Part shown: piece after piece, positions 1 through 7,305 of the stretch
Layout of the letters: each line of letters begins with the position of its first letter
Position numbering within the stretch: position 1 is the stretch's first letter
Origin: Bradyrhizobium jicamae
Lineage (GTDB): Bacteria; Pseudomonadota; Alphaproteobacteria; Rhizobiales; Xanthobacteraceae
Direction: 5' to 3'
NCBI RefSeq assembly: GCF_018130215.1
Contig: NZ_JAFCKQ010000001.1
Location: 496,001-560,000 of the forward strand
Length of the DNA: 64,000 nucleotides
The notes under the pieces: generated by a model
Databases searched by the model: none
Seen by the model: the letters and a program-made list of their open reading frames with translations, nothing else
Told to the model about the DNA's origin: nothing
Position numbers and translations under genes: made by a program

Positions 1-39
1 GATCCATTCCTCGCGTGAGACGATCTTGTGCGTTTGCAT
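1..39 (-). CDS. DUF899-family protein, N-terminal fragment
   Basis: Only the first 13 codons lie in the window (MQTHKIVSREEWI), running off the left edge. They match the usual opening of DUF899 (thioredoxin-like, AhpC/TSA-related) proteins, which begin with a His-Lys-Val-Val-Ser-Arg-Glu-Glu-Trp-like segment. An AGGAG ribosome-binding site sits just upstream of the ATG. It follows the SRPBCC gene by about 20 bases on the same strand, so it is probably the third gene of the arsR operon; ArsR, SRPBCC and DUF899 genes often occur together. The family call rests on a very short segment. Confidence 0.6.
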   Translation of the reverse strand, partial: MQTHKIVSREEWI

Positions 40-60
40 CGGTTGCTCCTGGTCAAGGGC

Positions 61-528
61 TCAAGCGTCGACGAAAGTTTCCAGATTGCCGAGGAACTCG
101 GTCCAGCCGCGCTGATGATTGTCGCGAGCCGTCTCGTCGGCGAATTGCGCGTGGTGGAAGGTGAGCAGCGTGCCGCCGGCGTCGGGCTTGATCGACACCG
201 TCACCAGCGACTCGCGTTCCGGGGTCGAATGCCAGGCCCAGCTGAACACCAGCCGCCGGTTCGGCGCCACCTCGCGATAGACACCGCCGACCTCGTGATA
301 TTCGCCGTTCGAACCGGTGAAGCTGATGCGGTAGCGCCCGCCGACGCGAACGTCGAGATTCGCACGTGCCGTGCCGGGCTTGACCTGTCCGGGCCCGAAC
401 CACTGCACTAGGTTTTCCGCGTCGGTCCACGCGGCGTAGACTTTTTCCGGCCGCGCGCGGAGGCGGCGCGTGAGGGTGAGGCTTGGGCGCGCGGCGAGGC
501 CGGCGTCGGCTGCGGTGCTGTTGGCCAT
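61..528 (-). CDS. SRPBCC / AHSA1 (activator of Hsp90 ATPase homologue-like) protein
   Basis: A 155-residue protein of the START/Bet v1-like SRPBCC superfamily, AHSA1 subgroup. The family signature is the N-terminal strand-helix region with YAAWTDAENLVQWFGP (residues 31-46), a central antiparallel sheet with a GGRYR turn, and the C-terminal helix GWTEFLGNLETFV. These small proteins form a hydrophobic ligand cavity; the ligand here is unknown. The start is supported by GGAGGAT a few bases upstream of the ATG. It is co-transcribed with, and overlaps by 121 bases, the upstream arsR-type gene. It probably belongs to the regulon of that repressor. A precise biochemical role cannot be read from the sequence. 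Confidence 0.85.
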   Translation of the reverse strand: MANSTAADAGLAARPSLTLTRRLRARPEKVYAAWTDAENLVQWFGPGQVKPGTARANLDVRVGGRYRISFTGSNGEYHEVGGVYREVAPNRRLVFSWAWHSTPERESLVTVSIKPDAGGTLLTFHHAQFADETARDNHQRGWTEFLGNLETFVDA

Positions 529-857
529 GGGTTATCCTCCACAAAGGCAGCGAGGCGATCGAGGTTGTCGGACCAGAATTGCGCATACCGGTTGAGCCAG
601 TTCATCGCCTGCTCCATCGGCCGGGCGGTGAGCCGGCACGCCACCGTGCGGCCAGTCTTTTCGCGCGCGATCAGGCCGGCATCCGAGAGAACCTCGAGAT
701 GCTTCATGATCGCGGGCAGTGACATCGCGAACGGCTGGGCCAGTTCGCTCACCGACAAACCGTTCCGCTCGCCGAGCCGCGCCAGAAGGGCCCGGCGGGT
801 GGGATCGGCGAGCGCCGCAAAGGTGCGGTCCAGCGTCTGGTCCTGATACTTAACCAT
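408..857 (-). CDS. ArsR-family winged-helix transcriptional regulator
   Basis: A 149-residue regulator. Residues about 10-80 form the ArsR winged helix: LADPTRRALLARL opening, recognition helix in LSVSELAQPFAMSLPAIMKHLEVLSDAGLI, and wing REKTGRTVACRL. No metal-binding Cys cluster is visible, so it fits the non-metal ArsR type commonly paired with AHSA1 proteins. The family core ends near residue 110. The Pro/Ala/Ser/Arg-rich tail (110-149) is read entirely from DNA that also encodes the start of the SRPBCC gene in another frame, and may be an out-of-frame run-on with no selected function. The promoter lies so close that the mRNA is probably leaderless, and a palindrome covers the start codon, suggesting autorepression. 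Confidence 0.88.
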   Translation of the reverse strand: MVKYQDQTLDRTFAALADPTRRALLARLGERNGLSVSELAQPFAMSLPAIMKHLEVLSDAGLIAREKTGRTVACRLTARPMEQAMNWLNRYAQFWSDNLDRLAAFVEDNPWPTAPQPTPASPRAQASPSRAASARGRKKSTPRGPTRKT

Positions 858-892
858 GTGGTTTAGTATAATCGCAGACCGTTTGCCGTCAA
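852..892 (-). promoter_or_regulatory. arsR promoter with operator palindrome over the start codon
   Basis: On the minus strand there is a -35 TTGACG (892-887), a 16-base spacer and a -10 TATACT (870-865). Transcription would start within a base or two of the ATG at 857. The palindrome AACCA-N2-TGGTT (852-863) spans the start codon and lies where a bound repressor would block initiation. Box matches are seen directly; repressor binding is inferred from the usual autoregulation of ArsR genes. Confidence 0.6.
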
Positions 893-929
893 GGGTCCGG
901 CTTCACGATCGCGTCAATGCGCGGGATGG

Positions 930-1211
930 CTAATCGTGGTCGATGCGTCGGTATCGCCGCTGCGGCTGCCGCGGCTGCGCCTGCTCGCGGAACAGGAACC
1001 GCGGGTTCTCCCCGCAAGCGAGATACTGGCCGGATATGCTCGCCTGGCAGTGCGCATAGGTTTGGTACATGCATTGGCCGGGATAGCCGAAACTCGGTCC
1101 CTGCGCGCACCACGGGTAATCATAGGGATCGGCCGAAGCAGGCGCGATGCTAGCAAGGCAGGCGAGCGCCACCGCGGCCAATACGGGCACGGTCGACTGC
1201 AATCGACGCAT
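930..1211 (-). CDS. Small secreted DUF3551-like protein
   Basis: A 93-residue protein starting at MRRLQST, chosen because GGGAG lies about 8 bases upstream; an in-frame start 21 bases earlier lacks this. Residues 1-27 are a Sec signal peptide ending near APASA. The mature part contains four Cys in a WCAQ...QCMYQTYAHCQAS...YLACGENPRF pattern typical of the DUF3551 family, which is abundant in Bradyrhizobium and of unknown function. The C-terminus is Gln/Arg-rich. It lies 27 bases downstream of the Bug receptor gene on the same strand, though a shared function is not evident. Confidence 0.75.
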   Translation of the reverse strand: MRRLQSTVPVLAAVALACLASIAPASADPYDYPWCAQGPSFGYPGQCMYQTYAHCQASISGQYLACGENPRFLFREQAQPRQPQRRYRRIDHD

Positions 1212-1238
1212 GATCAGAACTCCCGCTCTCACGCTGCC

Positions 1239-2210
1239 CTATTCGACCTTCAGGCCGGCGAATTCGACGACCTTCTTCCACTTGTCGGTCTCGGCCCTGA
1301 TGTCATTGCCAAAGGCTTCCGGCGTCTGGATCAGCGGTTCGCCCCCGAGTTCGACGAGGCGCTTCCTCATCTCGGGCTCGGCGAGAACGGCGTTGATCTC
1401 GGCGTTGAGCCTGCCGACGCGTTCCTTCGGCGTGTTCTTCGGCGCGCCCATGCCGAACAGCGCGCTTGCCTCATAGCCCGTCACGGTTTCGGCGATCGCC
1501 GGCACGTCGGGCAGTTGCGAGGAGCGCTCCGCCGTCGTCACGCCGAGCGCGCGCAGCGAGCCGGCTCGGATGTGCTGGATGATGGAGGGCATGTTGTCGA
1601 AGATCACCTGCACCTGGCCTCCGAGCATGTCGGTGATCGCGGGCGCCGCGCCGCGATACGGCACGTGCTGCATCTTGCAGCCGGTCATCGCCATGAACAT
1701 CTCGCCGGACAGATGCACCGAGGTGCCGTTGCCGGAGGACGCCATGTTCACCTTGCCGGGGTTGGCCTTCACATAGGCCACGAATTCGGCGACGGTCCTG
1801 GCCGGGACATCCTTGTTGACCGTCATCACGTTCGGCACGCGATTGAACGAGGCAATCGGCACGATGTCGCGCACGAAATTGAACTTCAGATTGGCATAGA
1901 GCGAGGCGTTGATGTAGTTCGCCGGGTTGACCAGCAGCACCGTGTAGCCGTCGGGCTCGGCGTTGATCGCCGCCTCCGTGCCGATATTGTTGCCGGCACC
2001 CGGCTTGTTCTCGATCACGAATTGCTGGCCGAGCTTCTCGGACAGCCGCTGCCCGATCAGGCGCGCGATGATGTCGGTGGCCCCGCCCGGCGGATAGCCG
2101 ACGATCCAGCGCACCGGCCGCGCCGGATAGTCGGCGGCGGACGCACGGCCGATCGCGAACGTAGAAATCCCCGAGCCGATCAGGCCCAGCGCGGCGCGGC
2201 GTGAAATCAT
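1239..2210 (-). CDS. Tripartite tricarboxylate transporter-type solute receptor (Bug/TctC family)
   Basis: A 323-residue periplasmic binding protein of the Bug/TctC family. The N-terminus has a twin-arginine-like export signal (Arg4-Arg5, then a hydrophobic core) cleaved near ASAADYP. The mature protein begins with the hallmark YPARPVRWIVGYPPGGATDI, followed by VIENKPGAGNNIGTEA and the conserved second-lobe region with GGQVQVIFDN. Such receptors bind carboxylates for a TctAB permease, but no tctA or tctB is nearby, so it is an orphan receptor, as are most members in bacteria with many bug genes. A G-rich ribosome-binding site precedes the ATG. The ligand cannot be predicted. Confidence 0.9.
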   Translation of the reverse strand: MISRRAALGLIGSGISTFAIGRASAADYPARPVRWIVGYPPGGATDIIARLIGQRLSEKLGQQFVIENKPGAGNNIGTEAAINAEPDGYTVLLVNPANYINASLYANLKFNFVRDIVPIASFNRVPNVMTVNKDVPARTVAEFVAYVKANPGKVNMASSGNGTSVHLSGEMFMAMTGCKMQHVPYRGAAPAITDMLGGQVQVIFDNMPSIIQHIRAGSLRALGVTTAERSSQLPDVPAIAETVTGYEASALFGMGAPKNTPKERVGRLNAEINAVLAEPEMRKRLVELGGEPLIQTPEAFGNDIRAETDKWKKVVEFAGLKVE

Positions 2211-2381
2211 GACGGTTGCCCCCCGGTGCGGCAGGTTTTCGTTCCTGCCTGTTGCTGTTGAATTGCGTACGCCGGCGTTCTAACAAACAACGCCTGCAGC
2301 GGCCAGTGCGACACTGCCGCAGGCGACCGCGACAAGGGGCCAGGCTTCGGCTCTGATTGCACTTGCGCCGAAAGGATCGAC

Positions 2382-2801
2382 ATGGCTGTCAAGGTGAATG
2401 CGCTCGACCATCTCGTGATCAATGTCGCCGATGTCGCGCGTTCGGCAGCCTGGTACAGCAGGATCCTCGGCATGGACGTGAAGGTGTTCGATCCGGGCGA
2501 GGGCAAGACGCCGCGGACATCCCTGGTGTTCGGCAACCAGAAGATCAATGTGCGGCCGCGCGATGCCGACAAGGTCGATTGGTTCACTGCCGATCACGAG
2601 GCGGCCGGCAGTGACGATCTCTGCTTCCTCACCGCCAGCACACCCGACGAGGTGGTCGCGCATCTCAGGGCCAATGGCGTTGCGATCGAAGAGGGCCCGG
2701 TCGCCAGGCAGGGCGCCCGCGGCACGCTGCGCTCGGTCTATTGCCGCGATCCCGACGGCAGCCTGATCGAGATCTCGTCGTATGAGGACGGCACGAAATA
2801 G
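2382..2801 (+). CDS. VOC-family (glyoxalase/bleomycin-resistance fold) protein
   Basis: A 139-residue single-domain vicinal-oxygen-chelate protein. It opens with LDHLVINVADVARSAAWYSRILGM (shown in part here), the standard first beta-alpha-beta module with a metal-ligand His. It ends with YCRDPDGSLIEIS, which carries the second-module Glu ligand. Members include glyoxalase I, dioxygenases and fosfomycin/bleomycin resistance proteins; this one resembles the generic virulence-protein-like group and has no assigned substrate. AAAGGA precedes the ATG. The downstream acyl-CoA ligase lies 144 bases away on the same strand, with a palindrome between them. Confidence 0.85.
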   Translation: MAVKVNALDHLVINVADVARSAAWYSRILGMDVKVFDPGEGKTPRTSLVFGNQKINVRPRDADKVDWFTADHEAAGSDDLCFLTASTPDEVVAHLRANGVAIEEGPVARQGARGTLRSVYCRDPDGSLIEISSYEDGTK

Positions 2802-2805
2802 CGCT

Positions 2806-2847
2806 CCCGTTCATTGCGAGAAGCGACGGCAACGACGCAATGACGGG
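2806..2847. repeat. Short palindromic intergenic element
   Basis: CCCGTTCATTGCG is repeated in inverted form as CGCAATGACGGG about 17 bases later, with one bulged base. The arms resemble the outer arms (CGTCATTGCGAGC) of the larger repeat near 36924-37038, so this is probably a small member of the same REP-like family. Confidence 0.45.
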
Positions 2848-2945
2848 CAGGCCCTGCCGAGACTGCATTTGCAGCTGACCTTGTCCAGTGGCACAAAGAC
2901 TCCCGACAACAAGCAAGCAGCTACTGAAGCTGCGCGGGAGGACAA

Positions 2946-4526
2946 ATGACCAGTTCCAGGGCAGCGCCAGGCATCGTCGGACCGTTCGCCGGGCTCGACG
3001 TGCCGTGGCTGCTGAAGATGCGCGCCGAGGTGCGCCGCGATCATCCATCCCTGATCTGGGCACCGTTCGATGCGCCGGCGCGGCGCTGGACCTATGGCGA
3101 ATTCCACGAGCGGGTCGGCGCGCTGGCGGCGGGCCTCGCCCGGCGCGGCATCCGGCAGGGTGACCATGTCCTGATCCATCTCGACAATTGCATCGAGGCG
3201 GTCATGTCGTGGTTCGCGTGTGTCGAACTCGGCGCCATCGCGGTCACCACCAATACCCGCTCGGCTGCCGCCGAGATCGAGTATTTCGCGGGACATTGCG
3301 GCGCGGTGGCCGCGATCACCCAGCCGGCCTATGCCGAGCTGATATCGGCCAACTGCAGGGACATGCGCTGGATCGCGGTGATCGCGCACGACGCGGGACA
3401 AACATCGGCGCATTCGCCCTCGCGCGGCGACAGCTTCGAGACGCTGTTCGCGGACAGCGCCGATCGCCCGCACCGGCCGACCGATCCGCTCGCGGCGTGC
3501 AGCGTGCAATATACTTCCGGTACGACGTCGCGCCCGAAGGCGGTGCTTTGGACGCATGCCAATGCGCTATGGGGCGCCAAGATCAATGCAGCGCATCAGG
3601 ACCTGCATGCATCCGACGTGCACCAGACCTACCTGCCGCTGTTCCACACCAACGCGCTGGCCTATTCGATGCTGGCGAGCCTGTGGGTCGGGGCGACTTG
3701 CGTGATCCAGCCGCGCTTCTCCGCGAGCCGCTTCTGGCCGGTGGCGCTCGAGCATGGCTGCACCTGGACCTCGACGATCCCGTTCTGCATGAAGGCGCTG
3801 TTGGAGCACGATATCCCGAAGCAGCACAAATTCCGGCTCTGGGGCACCGCGGTGAACGAGCCGCCCCCGTTTGCCGCGTTCGGCGTCAAGATCATCGGCT
3901 GGTGGGGCATGACCGAGACCATCACCCACGGCATCATCGGCGAGGTCGACCAGCCCAACACGCCGATGTCGATCGGCCGCGCCGCGCCCGAATACGAGAT
4001 CCGCATCACAAACGACGACGGCACGCCGACCGGCGTCGGCGAGACCGGCAATCTCCTGATCAAGGGCATTCCCGGGCTGTCGCTGTTCGCCGAGTACCTG
4101 CACAATGAGAAGGCCACGCGCGACAGTTTCGACGAGCACGGCTATTTCATCACCGGCGACCGCGTCACGATGCTCGAGCGCGGCTACCTCAGGTTCGGCG
4201 ATCGCGCCAAGGACATGCTGAAGGTCGGCGGCGAGAATGTCGCGGCGTCCGAGATCGAGCAGGTCATCGCCATGGTGCCGGGCGTGCGCGAAGCCGCGGT
4301 CGTAGCGAAGAAGCACCCGATGCTGGACGAGGTGCCCGTCGTGTTCATCATCCCGCAGACCGGTGTCGCGGCATTGCCTGTCGATCTGCATGACAATGTC
4401 ATCGCGGCGTGTCGTTCAGGACTTGCCGACTTCAAGGTGCCCCGGGAAATCCGCTTCGTCGACGAGATGCCGCGCTCTACACTGGAGAAGGTCGCGAAGG
4501 CGGAGCTGCGGAAGATGCTGGAGTAA
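2946..4526 (+). CDS. AMP-forming acyl-CoA ligase (CaiC/ATP-dependent acyl-CoA ligase type)
   Basis: A 526-residue ANL-superfamily enzyme that activates a carboxylic acid as an acyl-adenylate and transfers it to CoA. Motifs in order: the phosphate loop YTSGTTSRPKAVLWTH (around residue 185), the adenylate-binding WGMTET (around 320), the hinge region GDRVTMLERGYLRFGDRAKDM, and the C-terminal catalytic Lys in EKVAKAEL. The P-loop has Ser-Arg-Pro-Lys where Gly-x-Pro-Lys is more common. GGGAGGACAA precedes the ATG. Similarity is to the crotonobetaine/carnitine-CoA ligase branch, but no cai or carnitine genes are adjacent, so the acid is unknown. It is convergent with the P450 gene. Confidence 0.88.
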   Translation: MTSSRAAPGIVGPFAGLDVPWLLKMRAEVRRDHPSLIWAPFDAPARRWTYGEFHERVGALAAGLARRGIRQGDHVLIHLDNCIEAVMSWFACVELGAIAVTTNTRSAAAEIEYFAGHCGAVAAITQPAYAELISANCRDMRWIAVIAHDAGQTSAHSPSRGDSFETLFADSADRPHRPTDPLAACSVQYTSGTTSRPKAVLWTHANALWGAKINAAHQDLHASDVHQTYLPLFHTNALAYSMLASLWVGATCVIQPRFSASRFWPVALEHGCTWTSTIPFCMKALLEHDIPKQHKFRLWGTAVNEPPPFAAFGVKIIGWWGMTETITHGIIGEVDQPNTPMSIGRAAPEYEIRITNDDGTPTGVGETGNLLIKGIPGLSLFAEYLHNEKATRDSFDEHGYFITGDRVTMLERGYLRFGDRAKDMLKVGGENVAASEIEQVIAMVPGVREAAVVAKKHPMLDEVPVVFIIPQTGVAALPVDLHDNVIAACRSGLADFKVPREIRFVDEMPRSTLEKVAKAELRKMLE

Positions 4527-4574
4527 GGTCTCGACGCGTCATGCATCCGCGCGCCCTGTCGGCTCCTCGAAAGG

Positions 4575-5864
4575 TCAATTCACCTCGAACCGGATCGGCA
4601 GCTTCTTCGGCCCATTGACGAAATAGGCCTGCGTCATCTTTACCTCGCCGTCGAGCGCGAGCGATTTCAGCCGCGGCAGCAATTCCTCGAACAGGATGCG
4701 CATCTCGAGCTTCGCCAGATACTGGCCGAGGCAGAGATGTGCGCCATAGCCGAACGCGACGTGGCGATTCGGCTTGCGGTCGCTGCGGAAGCGGTCGGGT
4801 TCCTCGAACACCTCCTCGTCGCGATTGCCCGAGGCGTAGCACAGCATCAGCCAATCGCCCTTCGCGATGCTGCGGCCGCCGAGCTCGGTGTCCGCGGTGG
4901 CGGTGCGCATGAAATGCTTGACCGGGGTCATCCAGCGGATCGCCTCATCGACGAGGCCCGGGATCAGCTCGGGATTGGCCTTCACCTTGGCAAATTCTGC
5001 GGGGTCTTCGGCCAGCGCCCAGATCGCGCCGGCGGTCGAGGATGACGTGGTGTCATGGCCCGCGGTCGCGACGATCATGTAATAGCTGGTCGCGTCGTGC
5101 TCCGGCATGTAATCGCCGCCGATCTTCGCGTTGGCTATGACGGTCGCAAGATCATCGCGAGGATGCTGCCTGCGATCCTCGGTGATACCCCGGAAATAGG
5201 CGGAGAAATCCGCGACCACCGCCTGCATCATCATCGAGAACGCTTCCGCGCTGAGCGCCTCGCGGCTGCGCGCCACGTCCGGATCCTGCGGGCCGAACAG
5301 CTCCTGCGTCAGCTTGAGCATTCGCGGCTCGTCCGCTTCCGGAACGCCGAGGATCTCCATGATGACATGCAGCGGGTAACCGAGCGCGACGTCCTCGACG
5401 AAATCGCAGGCGCCACCCCTGTCGAGCATGCGCTCGACGGTCGCGCGCGCGATCTCGCGGACCCGACCCTCGAACTTGCCGAGATTGGCCGGCATGAACC
5501 AGCCCTGGGTCAGCGCGCGATATTTCGGATGGTCGGGCGCGTCCATCTGCACCAGCGAGCGCACCAGATTGGGGCCGCCGGTGATCTTGCGGACGCGCGC
5601 CTCGACCGCCTGATTGGTCAGAGTGGTCGGCCGGTCGGCATTGTGGAACAGCTCGTTCTGCCGGCTGATCGCCTGGATATGCGCATGCTTCGTCACCACC
5701 CAGAACGGATCAAAGCCTTGCGGCCGGGCGACGCCGAGCGGGTTGTTGGCGCGCAGCCAGCGATAGCTGCCATGAATGCGATGATCCGCATAGGCGACCG
5801 GATCGACCAGGGTGGCCGCGATGTCGGCGGGGATGTCGAGATTTTCGGTTGCTGTCGCGTCCAT
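4575..5864 (-). CDS. Cytochrome P450
   Basis: A 429-residue soluble class I bacterial P450. It has the I-helix oxygen-activation motif AGHDTTSS, the K-helix EAIR (ExxR), and the heme-binding loop FGYGAHLCLG with the thiolate ligand at Cys378. There is no membrane anchor and no fused reductase, so a ferredoxin and reductase must come from elsewhere; none are adjacent. GGAGGAT lies 6-8 bases upstream of the ATG. The sequence resembles proteobacterial P450s of the CYP107/CYP153-like soluble group, but a CYP family number cannot be assigned by eye. The neighbouring acyl-CoA ligase is on the opposite strand. Confidence 0.93.
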   Translation of the reverse strand: MDATATENLDIPADIAATLVDPVAYADHRIHGSYRWLRANNPLGVARPQGFDPFWVVTKHAHIQAISRQNELFHNADRPTTLTNQAVEARVRKITGGPNLVRSLVQMDAPDHPKYRALTQGWFMPANLGKFEGRVREIARATVERMLDRGGACDFVEDVALGYPLHVIMEILGVPEADEPRMLKLTQELFGPQDPDVARSREALSAEAFSMMMQAVVADFSAYFRGITEDRRQHPRDDLATVIANAKIGGDYMPEHDATSYYMIVATAGHDTTSSSTAGAIWALAEDPAEFAKVKANPELIPGLVDEAIRWMTPVKHFMRTATADTELGGRSIAKGDWLMLCYASGNRDEEVFEEPDRFRSDRKPNRHVAFGYGAHLCLGQYLAKLEMRILFEELLPRLKSLALDGEVKMTQAYFVNGPKKLPIRFEVN

Positions 5865-6001
5865 GGATCATCCTCCTGCCCGTCATCGGAGAAGCCGATG
5901 ATCGTCGGAATCTAGGCAGGGGCATGGACCGAGACTTGCGTTGATTGGCTAATGCTCCCGCCATGCGCGCCATTGCGAGGAGCGATGCGGGGCGGCTCGG
6001 C

Positions 6002-7096
6002 TCAATAATGCCCGAACGCCACCGGGCGGAACGCCTGCAGCAATTGCTGGTCGAGCTTGCCGGCCATGTCCTCCATCATGGAGAACGCCTTGGCGTGGGT
6101 AAACTGCAGCCGGTAGGCGCGCTTCTCCACCAGAGCGGAATAGACGTCGACGATGGTGGTGACGCGGACGATGTCGCTGATCTCGTTGCCGGTTAGACCA
6201 TTGGGATAGCCGGTGCCGTCGAGGAATTCGTGATGGTGCAGGATGACGTCGAGCATTTCCGGCGGGAAACCGCCCTGCGCCGACAGCGCCTCGTAACCGC
6301 GGCGTGGATGCTCGCGCATCTCGGCCATTTCCTGCATCGTCAGCTCGCCGGGCTTGTCGAGCAGCGTCACGGGAATGAAAGCCTTGCCGACATCGTGCAG
6401 CAGGGCGGCGCGGGCGAGCCGGCGCTGGTCGTCCTCGCGCATGCCGAGATGCTGCGCGAACGCCACCGCAAAGCCGGTCACGAACAGGCAATGGCGGTAG
6501 GTCTCCTGATGATGGCAGCCGACCGTGGTAAGCCATTCCCGCAGCGAGTTGTGCTTGATCGCTTTCAGGATCTTGTTTTCCGCGGCGACGATGTCCTCGA
6601 ACTTCAGCGACTCGCCGGTTCGCATGCGCTCGAACATCTTGACCATCACCGCATGCGCGGCCTCGACGCCGCGATTGAGCGCCTTGCCGCGATCGGTCTC
6701 GTCAAAACCGCTGTCGTCGGGGAACGCGGCGCGGATACGCTGCAGGATGCCGCGCGCATCGAACGGCCGCGAGATCGTGTCGGTCGCGCCGAGCGCCCAG
6801 GCCTGCATCGTCCCGTGGTGGAGCGCATCCGCCAGCACGAACAGCCGCGGCATCTCCCGGTAGGCCTCGGCCTGCAGCTTGGCGCGGACGAGTTGCACGC
6901 TTTCGGGGGAACGCAGGTTGATGTCGACCACGATGCCGGAGAGATCGCGGGCCGGCTGCTCGGGAATTTGCGAGGTCGGGACGGTATCGACCTCTCCGAC
7001 CGATCTCAGGATGCTGGCGAGTTCGTTGCTCTGGTCGCTTCGGTCCGACGCCAGCAGGAGCCGGCGCTTCGAAGTCTTGTTGGCTAAGGCACTCAT
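6002..7096 (-). CDS. HD-GYP domain protein with degenerate N-terminal receiver
   Basis: A 364-residue protein predicted to hydrolyse cyclic di-GMP. Residues about 10-125 look like a response-regulator receiver: Asp58 sits in GIVVDIN, but the conserved Lys of the KPF motif is Ser-Arg-Pro-Phe (109-112). Residues 190-345 form an HD-GYP phosphodiesterase with HD at 234-235, His263, HHHE at 287-290 and DGTGYP at 293-298, so the metal site looks intact. No histidine kinase is adjacent. GGGGATC precedes the ATG. Loss of the receiver Lys suggests either atypical phosphorylation or a phosphorylation-independent sensor. Confidence 0.88.
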   Translation of the reverse strand: MSALANKTSKRRLLLASDRSDQSNELASILRSVGEVDTVPTSQIPEQPARDLSGIVVDINLRSPESVQLVRAKLQAEAYREMPRLFVLADALHHGTMQAWALGATDTISRPFDARGILQRIRAAFPDDSGFDETDRGKALNRGVEAAHAVMVKMFERMRTGESLKFEDIVAAENKILKAIKHNSLREWLTTVGCHHQETYRHCLFVTGFAVAFAQHLGMREDDQRRLARAALLHDVGKAFIPVTLLDKPGELTMQEMAEMREHPRRGYEALSAQGGFPPEMLDVILHHHEFLDGTGYPNGLTGNEISDIVRVTTIVDVYSALVEKRAYRLQFTHAKAFSMMEDMAGKLDQQLLQAFRPVAFGHY

Positions 7097-7245
7097 GAGA
7101 TCCCCGTCGCGGTAACCACGGACACATGGACGCTACCTGACGATGAGTTCCTGCTCGCTTAAGAGGGATGCTGAACGGCCGTTGAGCGGAATGCTTACAA
7201 TTTGAGGAACCGCGGAATTGGGCAGCAGAATCATGATCACTCCCG

Positions 7246-7278
7246 AAAAAAAGTCCGCCGGGGAAGCCCCCGGCGGAC
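7246..7278 (-). terminator. Rho-independent terminator of the molybdenum hydroxylase operon
   Basis: On the minus strand a perfect 11-bp GC-rich stem (GTCCGCCGGGG and its complement) closes a 4-base loop and is followed by seven T residues. It lies 28 bases past the stop codon of the large subunit, exactly where the operon should end. Confidence 0.88.
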
Positions 7279-7305
7279 CATCATTTTCGGGATGACGAAG
7301 GGTGC

